Assembly: GCF_000381365.1 (NCBI RefSeq)
Contig: NZ_KB905466.1
Span: 2,067,207-2,131,206 of the forward strand
DNA: 64,000 nucleotides
Source: Bacteroides salyersiae WAL 10018 = DSM 18765 = JCM 12988
GTDB lineage: Bacteria; Bacteroidota; Bacteroidia; Bacteroidales; Bacteroidaceae
Direction of reading: 5' to 3'
Below the pieces are notes generated by a model. It saw only the letters and a program-made list of their open reading frames with translations, was not told where the DNA came from and did not search any database. Position numbers and translations under genes: made by a program. Shown here one piece after another: positions 27,401-35,437 of the stretch; the stretch's first letter is position 1, and the number at the start of each line of letters is the position of its first letter.

Positions 27401-28707
27401 TATACAAAAACAACAAAGGCAAGGGATTCATCCGGCAAGAAACCCCGTTAAATGGTACAGAACCGTTTTTAGGTCTTTCGAGAGGTTCCGTGCACTTTGC
27501 CGACATGGATAATGATGGTTGGCTGGATATTGTATCCTCCGGTTATGGTCCGGGCGAAGGCAACCTCCGTATCTATTGGAACAATGGAGACGGAACATTC
27601 TCCGAAAACCAACAGTATTTGTATGGTTCCAACGATTCTTCCTGCTCCTTATGTGATCTGGATGCCGATGGTTATATGGATATTGTGGTGACAGGTTTTT
27701 CCAGTAATAAAGGTTCGGGCGCCAAGTCTTTTTACATCTATCGGAATTGTGGCGGACGCAACTTTGAAATGCTGAACGACCTCTTTTGCGGTTTTGAAGG
27801 AGTAGACGGTGCAACTCCTTCCTTTGGGGATGTCAATCACGACGGTTTGCCTGATATCCTGATAGGTGGTCACGGAGAAAAGCATGAAATTACAACCTGG
27901 CTGTATATGAACCGGGGCGATTTCAGTTTCAAAGCTTGCGGAGCCTACTATGATGCAGATCAGGAATGGACTTTCGATCGCATCAGTCACGGTAACAATC
28001 ATCTGATCGATTACAACAATGACGGTTATCTGGATGCATGGAACATGGGATGGGCACAAAGCAACGTCTGCTCTTTCAGTTGTGCCACTCAACTCTGGAA
28101 AAACACGTCCTCAACAGCAGGTATATTACCTAATGAGGCTCCTTCCACTCCTTATAATCTAAAAAGTTCCTACAACAAAGAAACAGGTATGGTTACCTTC
28201 TCTTGGGATGCCGCCACAGACGATGTAACTCCCTCCCGGGCATTACAATATAACATATACGTGAAAAAAGCCGGTTCCAAGGAATATTTCATGACAGTCC
28301 CTGCCGATCTCCAAACCGGATTTATCAAAACAGGCGAAATATCCGGCCAGATTATGACCACTTCCTATTCCATGTATATCGATAACGAAGATACCGAATA
28401 CGAATGGGGTGTACAAGCCATTGACAACGGTAAAAGAGGAGGTCATTTCGCTTTATCTTCATTTAATCCGGCAGCCACCGGCACACAAGAAAATAAACTT
28501 TCGGAAGTATGTGTATACACAGCCAATGGCGATATTCACTATAATGTAAGTGAGAACACAATTATTGAAATCATCAATACATCCGGCATAAGTATTGTAC
28601 GAGCTTCAGTTAATGGTAGTGGAGTGTACAGAGATTTAGAAAAAGGAGTCTATCTGGTATCAACCCTTATCGGAAAACTATCCCGGACGTTTAAACTCGC
28701 CCTATAA
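24403..28707 (+). CDS. GH2 glycosidase fused to FG-GAP seven-bladed propeller, Fn3 and C-terminal sorting-like domain
   Basis: 1434 residues with signal peptide (ends LSHA|Q). Residues ~40-620 are a GH2 enzyme: jelly roll, Ig-like domain and TIM barrel with the acid/base Glu443 in VVFNEGWG and nucleophile Glu503 in VCGEYGG. A jelly-roll-like segment spans ~640-770. From ~790 the chain becomes a seven-bladed FG-GAP propeller (loops WGDYDNDGW, FDYNNDGLLD, GDYDKDGYLD, ADMDNDGWLD, CDLDADGYMD, GDVNHDGLPD, IDYNNDGYLD). An Fn3-like domain follows (~1243-1355), then a degenerate type-IX-like CTD. The C-terminal 640 residues are paralogous to the separate protein at 14807-16783. It is probably a secreted beta-glycosidase carrying its own binding scaffold. 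Confidence 0.9.
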   Translation: MKTMHIQRLSIVGFFCFMGIFLSHAQEWKMKQAPMMTPWSETIDVNNVLPEYPRPQMVRKEWLNLNGIWDLRKGIKGEAYDPENFTFTQKILVPFPIESALSGIMEESDSQCYWYKRSISIPETMKGKNILLHFDAVDWEAVVYVNGIKVGKHTGGYDPFYFDITSALKDQEKQELVVYTYDNTGAEGQAKGKQALNKWGCWYTPVSGIWQTVWLEPVNPVYIEDLMIRPDVDNSCLKMRVNTNETFGVTVNISLLDKEGNKIATLENDKVGRLLTIPIDNPHLWSVEDPYLYDLDIAILKDGIQTDAVSSYCGMRKIEVKKVGETPRIFLNGKQIFQMGPLDQGWWPDGLYTAPSDEALLFDIKAMKALGFNMIRKHIKIEPARWYMHCDREGILVWQDLPSPNLPSGYEDYAKKNFEDESKRIITAFRNHPSIIQWVVFNEGWGQFDTERMTQIVISEVGQSLVCCASGWVDAPIGDIKDSHSYPNPSCPLDETRAGVCGEYGGITLKVQGHIWPGGDFQYTTVETGKDFTVLFNNLADKVIDHYYYGLNAAVYTQLSDVEIEKNGIYTYDRRVLKPYSATGELKTKIEECINLPQSGIKVRPILSTAKEHKYKWRYTTSSDIPRRWFAKEFDDRTWTEGEAAFGSSSIWNGANLISTPWNTSQIHMRRWFRLGDVTPEMINAMRFLLYHDDDIHIYINGVWAASKKGSVSNYIPFDISYEAKQTLKPNSWNLIAVEGLQDGGVQIMDVGISTFSTEDFNYTEIYDDLSNPDYSEIATPGNPVSPVFTKITRPVPAEPIATSLIRGQFYHTADRSNVAWGDYDNDGWLEIAYSGKNPHLRTASAQKVSALYDYDGTESFVRLTSPFDVCYYACPVWFDYNNDGLLDLFVPGLKSMDYENNLEEIAAFLYRNKGAEQGGQPIFEEVNTATPAGSKMGISPIYSAKDGGRSRQWVSVGDYDKDGYLDLIIAGLDDYEDPDGRTDEKGNLIVHHDRRALYLYKNNKGKGFIRQETPLNGTEPFLGLSRGSVHFADMDNDGWLDIVSSGYGPGEGNLRIYWNNGDGTFSENQQYLYGSNDSSCSLCDLDADGYMDIVVTGFSSNKGSGAKSFYIYRNCGGRNFEMLNDLFCGFEGVDGATPSFGDVNHDGLPDILIGGHGEKHEITTWLYMNRGDFSFKACGAYYDADQEWTFDRISHGNNHLIDYNNDGYLDAWNMGWAQSNVCSFSCATQLWKNTSSTAGILPNEAPSTPYNLKSSYNKETGMVTFSWDAATDDVTPSRALQYNIYVKKAGSKEYFMTVPADLQTGFIKTGEISGQIMTTSYSMYIDNEDTEYEWGVQAIDNGKRGGHFALSSFNPAATGTQENKLSEVCVYTANGDIHYNVSENTIIEIINTSGISIVRASVNGSGVYRDLEKGVYLVSTLIGKLSRTFKLAL

Positions 28708-28738
28708 TCGCCATGAAAGCATTCTAAATATATAGTAA

Positions 28739-28788
28739 TTATGAAGCTATCCCTGCTGCATATGATTGCGGCAGGGATAGTTTCATAA
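28739..28788 (+). terminator. Hairpin downstream of the GH2/FG-GAP gene
   Basis: Arms centred on CTATCCCTGC (28747-28756) and GCAGGGATAG (28771-28780) extend outward by about eight more pairs with one G-U. It starts about 30 bp after the stop, and the U-tract is short. It is the likely terminator of the plus-strand unit. Confidence 0.6.
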
Positions 28789-28914
28789 TTATCAAAAGAA
28801 GAACTATATATGTTTCAAAAAAATGAATTAAGAACTAAAACGGCTGATTACCATATACACAAACCACTGATTATCAAACAAGAGAACCCACTTATTTCAT
28901 AAATCATAAAAGTA

Positions 28915-28990
28915 TATACTCTTCATTATATTAAAACTATACTCTTACCGTATAAAAATATACACTTCTACTGCATAAAGGTATATTCTT
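28915..28990. repeat. Four degenerate tandem repeats of ~22 bp (TATACTCTT core)
   Basis: TATACTCTT, TATACTCTT, TATACACTT and TATATTCTT begin at 28915, 28938, 28959 and 28982, so the periods are 23, 21 and 23 bp, about two helical turns. The second half of each unit is A-rich. They lie in a 459-bp gene-free region (28708-29166) between convergent genes; apart from these and the upstream hairpin nothing else was seen there. Confidence 0.5.
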
Positions 28991-29166
28991 TTGTATAGCA
29001 GAAATAAAACGTTAAAAGTTAGATTAACAAAATTAACACAGTATGTTTCCATATTATGTCACATCTCAAACGTATTTCAGCTAAATATTTACTAAACATC
29101 TAACTTGTAGCTTTATCAATAGGGAACAGTGGTAGTAAATTGTATGATTTGTGAAGTCCTCAAAGC

Positions 29167-30039
29167 TTATTTCATGGATTCCCAGTATGGAAATAATCTT
29201 TCTCTTATCAGTGCACCAACGGTTGAAAAGTCCAATGTCTCTTGGTATTTAATTTTCTGCAAAAAGCCTTTCCAAAATATTTGACGGTCTTTTGCTCTGA
29301 AGAAATCTTCAGTGAACAGTGGATGACTCTCACGATAGTTTGTTTCTCGGTTAGAGAATGTAGACTTGATGGCTTCTGCCAGCACCTCATTATCTACTCG
29401 GTCTGTTACGAGGATGCGGTAAACATCAAAGAAATCTTTCATGCGACTGTTAGCCAACGAGAGGGCTATCATCGCATGAAACTTCTCAGCAACAACGGTC
29501 TCCAGAGAGTAAGCCATGATCTCTGCCTGTGGCACGGTATCTATCAGCGCAGGGAATGTCAACGCTTGTGGAGCTGGTGTAACCACATCACCAAAACCGA
29601 TATCCATTGATATGCGTTGGCGAGCAGTATCAAGACGGGCAACGACTGAGACACGCACTCCATGGTATTCTTTGTTTACCGTTATATCTTCCGTCTCAAC
29701 GGTGTCAGCATCGTAGCTGACACCGTCAACCACAGCGTCAACATTGCATATCTCTTTGATAATGCGCTTTATATTTTCATTATCATTGTTAATATGCGTT
29801 GCCATGAAGTCAATGTCCAAGGTAGGACGAGCTTCGAAACGGTCATGGGCATAGAGCAACGCACCACCTTTAAGGATCAAACGCTCACGGTAGTTGCTGA
29901 CAGAAAGACGATAAAGCAACCGCTCCTGCATATATCGAGAAATCATCATCTGCGGATTGTAGTGTTCCGCTCTTGACAGGTTTAGCAGTCGTTCCCTAAC
30001 CGACTTACCCGAGTTTGTTTTTGTGTGTGTCTTACTCAT
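29167..30039 (-). CDS. abiEii: AbiEii-type nucleotidyltransferase toxin
   Basis: 290 residues with the nucleotidyltransferase core LKGGALL (Gly58-Gly59) and TLDIDFMA (Asp75 and Asp77 as metal ligands), as in AbiEii/MenT-like toxins of type IV toxin-antitoxin systems. Downstream KFHAMIAL and DFFDVYRIL segments are also typical. These enzymes inhibit growth by transferring nucleotides to tRNA or other targets and can act in phage defence by abortive infection. The start overlaps the stop of the antitoxin gene by one base (TAATG), so the two are translationally coupled. The protein is full length for the family and appears intact. Confidence 0.9.
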   Translation of the reverse strand: MSKTHTKTNSGKSVRERLLNLSRAEHYNPQMMISRYMQERLLYRLSVSNYRERLILKGGALLYAHDRFEARPTLDIDFMATHINNDNENIKRIIKEICNVDAVVDGVSYDADTVETEDITVNKEYHGVRVSVVARLDTARQRISMDIGFGDVVTPAPQALTFPALIDTVPQAEIMAYSLETVVAEKFHAMIALSLANSRMKDFFDVYRILVTDRVDNEVLAEAIKSTFSNRETNYRESHPLFTEDFFRAKDRQIFWKGFLQKIKYQETLDFSTVGALIRERLFPYWESMK

Positions 30040-30614
30040 TATAGCATGAATTTTATCAGTTCATCAATTTTTTTTCCGACTCTCAGTTGATAGGCATATT
30101 CATAGAGCCGAGTGATGTCACGATCTTTGCGTGCCAGATAGTTTTTCAATATCTCAGAACTTACGTCCAACCCTATCTTGTTCCGATACTTGATAGCGTC
30201 ACAAACAGATTTTTCCAAGTCGTAAACTTTTACTTTGAATCCATCTATATCTGCCTCTTCAACTCCAAGTTCATGGACATTTTTTGACATAAAACTAAGC
30301 TCAATAGGAGGAAAGTCCGGAAGAATAATCTTGCGACTACGTTCTACTGCAATATAGTAGGCTTGCGGAATTTGAGTTGTTAGTTCGTGATGCGACCATG
30401 CCGAGTATAGGCACAGCACACCACCAGGCACCAGTGTCTCGACATCAATCATCTGCTTGGACAATCCTTCGTTTAGGGCATAAACGCCACGGCGTACACG
30501 CACAATCCGCCCATTCCTCGTTCCGTCCAATAGTTCATTGTACAGCGAGGCTTTCTTGGCATCAGCAGATGATATGAAGCCACCATTCCGAGTTATATAA
30601 TCCATTATGCTCAT
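30039..30614 (-). CDS. abiEi: AbiEi-type antitoxin with N-terminal winged-helix domain
   Basis: 191 residues. The N-terminal wHTH (GGFISSADAKKASLYNELL, about 10-30) is followed by RRGVYAL and the AbiEi-type C-terminal domain (VYDLEKSVCDAIKYRNKIG). AbiEi proteins neutralise AbiEii and repress their own promoter by binding inverted repeats. The ATG at 30614 is preferred because AAGAGA lies just upstream; an ATG at 30605 is also in frame. An imperfect inverted repeat overlaps the putative -7 element right upstream. Confidence 0.88.
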   Translation of the reverse strand: MSIMDYITRNGGFISSADAKKASLYNELLDGTRNGRIVRVRRGVYALNEGLSKQMIDVETLVPGGVLCLYSAWSHHELTTQIPQAYYIAVERSRKIILPDFPPIELSFMSKNVHELGVEEADIDGFKVKVYDLEKSVCDAIKYRNKIGLDVSSEILKNYLARKDRDITRLYEYAYQLRVGKKIDELIKFML

Positions 30615-30632
30615 TGCTAATCTCTTTTACAC

Positions 30633-30672
30633 ACAAAAGTACTACAAATTATTCAATATGCAGTAGTTTTGT
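30633..30672 (-). promoter_or_regulatory. AbiE promoter with overlapping imperfect inverted repeat
   Basis: On the minus strand TACTTTTG (30641 down to 30634) matches the TAnnTTTG -7 consensus, placing the start of transcription near 30627. Overlapping it, ACAAAAgtACTAC (30633-30645) mirrors GTAGTTTTGT (30663-30672) with a short insertion. This fits the known habit of AbiEi proteins of binding inverted repeats at their own promoter. Confidence 0.4.
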
Positions 30673-30757
30673 ATAACCTATCTCACTTCTAAAGTACATT
30701 TCATTGAATTTTAGGATAATTTTTCAATATAAAGAGAAGATACAGTATTCCAAATCA

Positions 30758-30853
30758 TCAAGTATAATTTACGGTACCAGCAACATACAAAGGACTTTTA
30801 CAATTAAATACACCAAGCCCTAACAGTACTATTGTTAATATATTTATCTTCAT
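30758..30853 (-). pseudogene. Remnant of a small lipoprotein gene
   Basis: A 31-codon frame starting at the ATG at 30853 encodes a clean lipoprotein signal with lipobox GVFNC at residue 18 (NCKSPLYVAG), then stops after 13 more residues. A lipoprotein signal with almost no mature part points to a truncated gene. It is too short to be functional as a lipoprotein unless the short tail itself is the product. Confidence 0.4.
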
Positions 30854-30892
30854 TTCGTCTACCAATTTAAATAACTCACTTACTTATCAAGA

Positions 30893-31081
30893 TCAGCTTT
30901 CAAATTGTTTCAATATTGATCCGATGTTCTTTTTATCCGATAAATCAGAATACCACCATTTACCGCACCGATAGCCATCCATATCGTTAGGATTATCATC
31001 TATTACTATCTGTATCAGCTGAATTGCTGTATCCCAGTCTTTATCACACTCATATTGCTTCAATTGTTCTCTCCAACACAT
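30893..31081 (-). pseudogene. Truncated TPR-like cytosolic protein fragment
   Basis: 62 residues from the ATG at 31081. The first ~37 residues (MCWREQLKQYE, DWDTAIQLIQIVIDDNPND) look like the start of a helical-repeat protein family I have seen as longer proteins in gut Bacteroidota. The remainder (YRCGKWWYSDLSDKKN) is out of character and ends early, consistent with an internal deletion. It lies between AbiE and the RHS locus. A short intact orphan gene is the alternative. Confidence 0.4.
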
Positions 31082-31236
31082 AGCATTTGAACCTTTTTTA
31101 GTTTTTCGAATATTATATTATCCTACCTAAGTCAATAATAATTAGATTCCATTTCATCTTAAACAGAAGTTAGAACACAGAATTATAATCATCTATTCGA
31201 AAACTTCAATCAAACCAAAACACAGTCTTACAAAGG

Positions 31237-31486
31237 TCATTCTCTCTTATTGGATATTGAATATAAAAAAAGAAGAATACTAATACCTACATAGTATAAA
31301 AACCTTGAGCTATCTAATCTTACCGATTAAATACCCAAAAGCAAACTCTTTATCAATATAATCTACTTTGGAGGGTTCATCTATTTCATACTTATAACTG
31401 ACTTAAGAATTCACAAGATCAGTGATAATAAAAAACAGAACAACCAACGAAATAAGTATTGCTACTATAAAAATAATCTTTTTCAT
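31237..31486 (-). pseudogene. Decayed small membrane-protein gene (in-frame stop, probable frameshift)
   Basis: From the ATG at 31486 the frame reads MKKIIFIVAILISLVV..., a membrane helix, then hits TAA at 31403-31405, then continues for 30 sensible codons (SYKYEIDEPSKVDYIDKEF, FGYLIGK) to a stop at 31310. With a frameshift near there a second hydrophobic helix (FLYYVGISILLFLYS, then NKRE) runs to 31237. A two-helix membrane protein broken by a nonsense codon and a frameshift is the simplest reading. It begins 22 bp after the RHS-associated lipoprotein gene. Confidence 0.45.
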
Positions 31487-31508
31487 ATTTCTAAAATCAA
31501 CAAATACA

Positions 31509-32045
31509 TTAATTAGCAACACCATAGGGAATCGCAACCTTATAATAAGAAAATTTTTCATTTTCTAATTCAAGTGTCGGTGGACCGTCTAATCCCGTAT
31601 AAACTCTGTTATAAAAGTCGCCCCGAATCAAAACCAAAAGAAAAAAATCCGGTTGTCTACCAAAAGACATAAGTTCTTTTACTTTTTTCTTGTCACTTTT
31701 TAACGGAATGCGATTATCTAAATAGGAGTATGAGTTTGACAATATATATTTATTATATAATTCGCTTGGTATATATATAGGTAATCTCAACTCTAATAAA
31801 AAAACATCCGCTCGTTTAAATAAAGTTTTTTCCTTTCCATTAAATGAATTAAACGCTTGATGTGACATCACAAAACAATATCCACTCTTTGTCAAAACAG
31901 ATACCGGATCATCTATCTGTATTGTATCAACAACATAAAGACTTTTATATCCATCTTGATTAGCATAATCTGGATAATTTAAATCTACTGATTTACAAGA
32001 CAATATAAAAAACAAACAGAATAAACAAATAACATTTCGGATCAT
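31509..32045 (-). CDS. Lipoprotein, candidate immunity protein for the RHS metalloprotease toxin
   Basis: 178 residues with a lipoprotein signal ending at Cys17 (FFILSC). The mature part is a mixed alpha/beta protein of no recognised family. It starts 3 bp after the RHS toxin gene ends, the usual position of an immunity gene in polymorphic toxin loci. A periplasm-facing lipoprotein would suit protection against a protease acting in the periplasm or at the surface. Function is inferred from position only. Confidence 0.6.
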   Translation of the reverse strand: MIRNVICLFCLFFILSCKSVDLNYPDYANQDGYKSLYVVDTIQIDDPVSVLTKSGYCFVMSHQAFNSFNGKEKTLFKRADVFLLELRLPIYIPSELYNKYILSNSYSYLDNRIPLKSDKKKVKELMSFGRQPDFFLLVLIRGDFYNRVYTGLDGPPTLELENEKFSYYKVAIPYGVAN

Positions 32046-32048
32046 AAA

Positions 32049-35000
32049 TTACCTCCTTCTTATTTTTCCCCATTTACTAACAGAATAATATGAACTACCT
32101 ATAGAATATGAAAAATTGAAAACACTTAAGTGCCCTTCACCAGCTACACCTCTTCCTTCAGAATTGCTCTTTCCTCTGATAGGATAAGTTATCATATCTT
32201 TGAGTCCCACTGTATTTAAATCTAATGAACGATAAGGATCTGTAGATGATGACGTCATCAATCCAAAAGAGCTATGAGTGAGTCCCAAAGTATGACCCAC
32301 TTCATGTGCACCTGTATTTTCATCCTGCCGCGAATATTTTACTCCAATATGATTACCATTGACAGTCACACCATTTTTATTGGAATCTTTAAAACTTGAT
32401 ACAACTTCATAGATATTAGCAATTCCAGATTTATCTGCCCGGAAAGCCTCCGTAACAACACTACTTCTTTGAGCTACATTCATTGATTCATCGGTTGGCA
32501 CCTCAATTACTGATAATGAGAAATCCAATGTATAATCACCTTCTTTTGTTTTATAGATATAGTTACCACTTTGTTTATTCCAAAAGTCAACAGCTTGTTG
32601 AGCAGAACCAAAATCTTGGGTTGATGCATAATACATTGCGGTCACAATCATTCTATTATTCTCTTTATCTATAGTCAACCTATAATCTCTTCCGTCAGGA
32701 TCAATCGCATTTACCGGATTATTATTACAATATGCATACGGACTTACCGAATAATAGTCTTCACATAGCGGATCCATTTGATTAAAACGATTCATGATGG
32801 CATACATTGTACGGGCACCAAAGAAATACTCATCCAAGTTATTCGTACCCATGAATTCTTTGCCACCCAATGCAAAAGGAACATCTGTATAAGGTTTTCT
32901 ATATATAATGCCGGAAGGATGATAACTGGGATAACCGAATGTTATGGGACCATTAGCATGACCCGGTTCCCAATAGCCTCGGAAAGAACCGACATGATCT
33001 TTCATGGAATAAAAGATTGAATAGCCGACACGGTTCACGAATCTTATAAATCCTTCAGGAGTAGCAATGCGATATAGTCTTCCCGAATAATAATAATCCT
33101 CACTCCAATCATTATGCTCTGTGATATAAGGATCCGTATTGTTCACAATGCTATCTAAAGGAGTAGAAGTTCTTATAGGAAAAGAACCATAAGAATCACG
33201 TACCTTACGACCATCAGCCATATAAGAATAAGTGAGGAGATTACCGTCATTAAAAGCTACTGCTTCGGGAAGATTAATTATATTATATTTAATAAACCCT
33301 ATTTTATTATCCAGATTCTTCACCAAGTTACCATTACTGTCATAGAAATATTCAATATCTTTATTCGCTGCATCTTGATAGCGAAGCACATAATAATCGT
33401 GGCCACGACTCTCATCAGTCACTTTCTTAATCTGATTACCATGATACTGAATCGTCATTTCGTTTAAGTAATCAGGGTAAGGGTCATAATAAGAACGCTC
33501 GATTGTGAGCACGTTACCCATTTTATCATAAGTGAATTTTTCGGGAGTTTCAATAAAACGGCCATCCGGTCGATATTGTTTAGTGGATACCAGACGATTC
33601 AGACCATCGTAAGTAAAATGGGAAGTCAAATTATTATCTGCTGTGTTGGACAAACAGGGGATATTGCCATTATATAGAGGAGTAACTCCTTGAGGGAGAT
33701 TCTCGTTATAATAGATTTTCTGCGACATACGCGGCTCATTAATCTCGGTAGGCCAACCACGAACATTATATTTATAAGTAGAAGTGGCTGTTTCATTATG
33801 TAACAGTTTCTTTTCCAAGCGTCCCACTTCGTCATACTCATATTTGGCTACGAGAACTTTGGCATCGTTATCATAAGTCTGGTATAGCTTAGACAAACGC
33901 CCTGCATGATCATACTCATATTCATATGTCAGGATATGGTCAACATCATCCACAGAAGCAGGAGGTGTGTCCCGGTAAATACTCGTATGCTCTTTACGGA
34001 CAGAAACAGGCTGGCCGGTAAAATCATAGTTAGTAAAAGTGTAATTTCTAAAACCGAAAGCAGAATTCATCGTGGACTGTACTTCACGCCCGCGCTGGTC
34101 GTAATAATAAGCAATGCAGTCTCTTTTGGAAGGATCGTTCAAAAGAGCTACAACTTGGCCGGTAAGTTTATCACGTGAAGTAAGAGAGGAAGCGGAGAAA
34201 GAAGAGTAATACCCTGGACGATTGAGAAAGCCAATGAATTCATTGAATATAGTAGTATATTCATAGTTATCATAATAATTAATGATTAATGGGGTACATA
34301 AATAACTTATTCTAGGAACCGAAGTATACCCATAATTTTCTGAACCATATGACGTGCCTCTAAAATAAATTCTGAGATCCAGATTTTTACATATACGTAT
34401 CCAATCAGCGTGTGTTTTGTTGCGAGTCATAAAGGCCCATATCACTTGCCGCCCTAAACGGTCATACTGAAAAGATTGCCATCTCCCAGCCTCCCGGTCA
34501 TTACCATCCTGTTTCAGCACCAAATAGTTACACCTATCATACACATAATAAATAGGCTCACACCCCGGAAGTTTTTTCTTGATACACCGGTCTCGCTCAT
34601 CGTAATAATAGAGATACCCGTATAATTGGACCTCTTCAACCTGACTACACATGAAAGTGCTATATCCTCCCAACGCATCAGCAGCAAGAGGTGGCAGGAC
34701 TACCCGTTTTCTTCCATGATCATCATAAACAATATAAGTATCGTGCGGAATTCCGTTTGCCTTCTGCCGGGTAAGAATCAGTTTCCCTTCATGATCGGTA
34801 AACTGATCGGTCACATTGCCGTCTTCGTCTGTTGTCCGCAGGATAGACACTTCATTTGCATCATAAGATTTCACTTCAACCTTTATATCCTCTCCAACAT
34901 CTTTTGCAGACAGGCAGTAGCAATGATCATCACCCGTTTTCGTATTATATAAGTAAGTGTACTTCACAGATTTCCCATTCTCCCGCCATGTTTGTCCGGG

Positions 35001-35372
35001 GCCATAGCTTTCGCGAATGCGGTTTAGCTCCGAATGTTCATAGACCGTATAACTTTCCGGATTGGAATCATTATAGAAATTGGTATTCCCCACAGGCCGG
35101 GGAAGCGATTCGGACACTTTGCGGAACGCACCGTCATATCCGACAAATGTTTGTAGATCGTTACCTTGAGGGGAAGCCCCTATCTCTCTAATTTCATCAT
35201 TTAATCCGAAAGAATTATAATAAGTTATCGTCTCCCTAAAACTACTACCATCGTCTTTGGTCATTAGTCGGGTCCGCACATAATGACGATTCTTATCTTG
35301 CCCTTTCAAAAGAGAAGGAAAAAATGAGAAAAGGCAAACAAAAACAAAGATAGAATAAAGTGTATATTTCAT
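32049..35372 (-). CDS. RHS/YD-repeat protein with C-terminal metzincin-type protease domain (polymorphic toxin candidate)
   Basis: 1107 residues with signal peptide (ends SLLKG|Q). Residues ~30-860 carry RHS/YD repeats (YDHAGRLSKLYQ, YDEVGRLEKKLL, YDGLNRLVSTKQ), and the RHS-associated core ends with DPLCEDYYSVSPYAYCNNNP and IDPDG at residue 894. The 213 residues beyond this are a different domain with the zinc-binding motif HEVGHTLGLTH (1023-1033) and a Met-turn-like GLMTSSS about 6 residues later, as in metzincin proteases. In RHS polymorphic toxins the variable domain after the DPxG core is the toxin. The domain looks more A/T-rich than the core. A lipoprotein gene follows after 3 bp and the partner RHS gene precedes by 65 bp. 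Confidence 0.88.
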   Translation of the reverse strand: MKYTLYSIFVFVCLFSFFPSLLKGQDKNRHYVRTRLMTKDDGSSFRETITYYNSFGLNDEIREIGASPQGNDLQTFVGYDGAFRKVSESLPRPVGNTNFYNDSNPESYTVYEHSELNRIRESYGPGQTWRENGKSVKYTYLYNTKTGDDHCYCLSAKDVGEDIKVEVKSYDANEVSILRTTDEDGNVTDQFTDHEGKLILTRQKANGIPHDTYIVYDDHGRKRVVLPPLAADALGGYSTFMCSQVEEVQLYGYLYYYDERDRCIKKKLPGCEPIYYVYDRCNYLVLKQDGNDREAGRWQSFQYDRLGRQVIWAFMTRNKTHADWIRICKNLDLRIYFRGTSYGSENYGYTSVPRISYLCTPLIINYYDNYEYTTIFNEFIGFLNRPGYYSSFSASSLTSRDKLTGQVVALLNDPSKRDCIAYYYDQRGREVQSTMNSAFGFRNYTFTNYDFTGQPVSVRKEHTSIYRDTPPASVDDVDHILTYEYEYDHAGRLSKLYQTYDNDAKVLVAKYEYDEVGRLEKKLLHNETATSTYKYNVRGWPTEINEPRMSQKIYYNENLPQGVTPLYNGNIPCLSNTADNNLTSHFTYDGLNRLVSTKQYRPDGRFIETPEKFTYDKMGNVLTIERSYYDPYPDYLNEMTIQYHGNQIKKVTDESRGHDYYVLRYQDAANKDIEYFYDSNGNLVKNLDNKIGFIKYNIINLPEAVAFNDGNLLTYSYMADGRKVRDSYGSFPIRTSTPLDSIVNNTDPYITEHNDWSEDYYYSGRLYRIATPEGFIRFVNRVGYSIFYSMKDHVGSFRGYWEPGHANGPITFGYPSYHPSGIIYRKPYTDVPFALGGKEFMGTNNLDEYFFGARTMYAIMNRFNQMDPLCEDYYSVSPYAYCNNNPVNAIDPDGRDYRLTIDKENNRMIVTAMYYASTQDFGSAQQAVDFWNKQSGNYIYKTKEGDYTLDFSLSVIEVPTDESMNVAQRSSVVTEAFRADKSGIANIYEVVSSFKDSNKNGVTVNGNHIGVKYSRQDENTGAHEVGHTLGLTHSSFGLMTSSSTDPYRSLDLNTVGLKDMITYPIRGKSNSEGRGVAGEGHLSVFNFSYSIGSSYYSVSKWGKIRRR

Positions 35373-35437
35373 GCTGTTTTCATTTTTTAATTAGTTACAA
35401 TCGTTCTCTTGCTTTCTATAGAAAATAGAAACAGATA

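Noticed and set aside
28915..28990. Four spaced repeats as a CRISPR array
   Set aside because: The repeated core is only about 9 bp and degenerate, spacing is 21-23 bp in total, and there are no cas genes.
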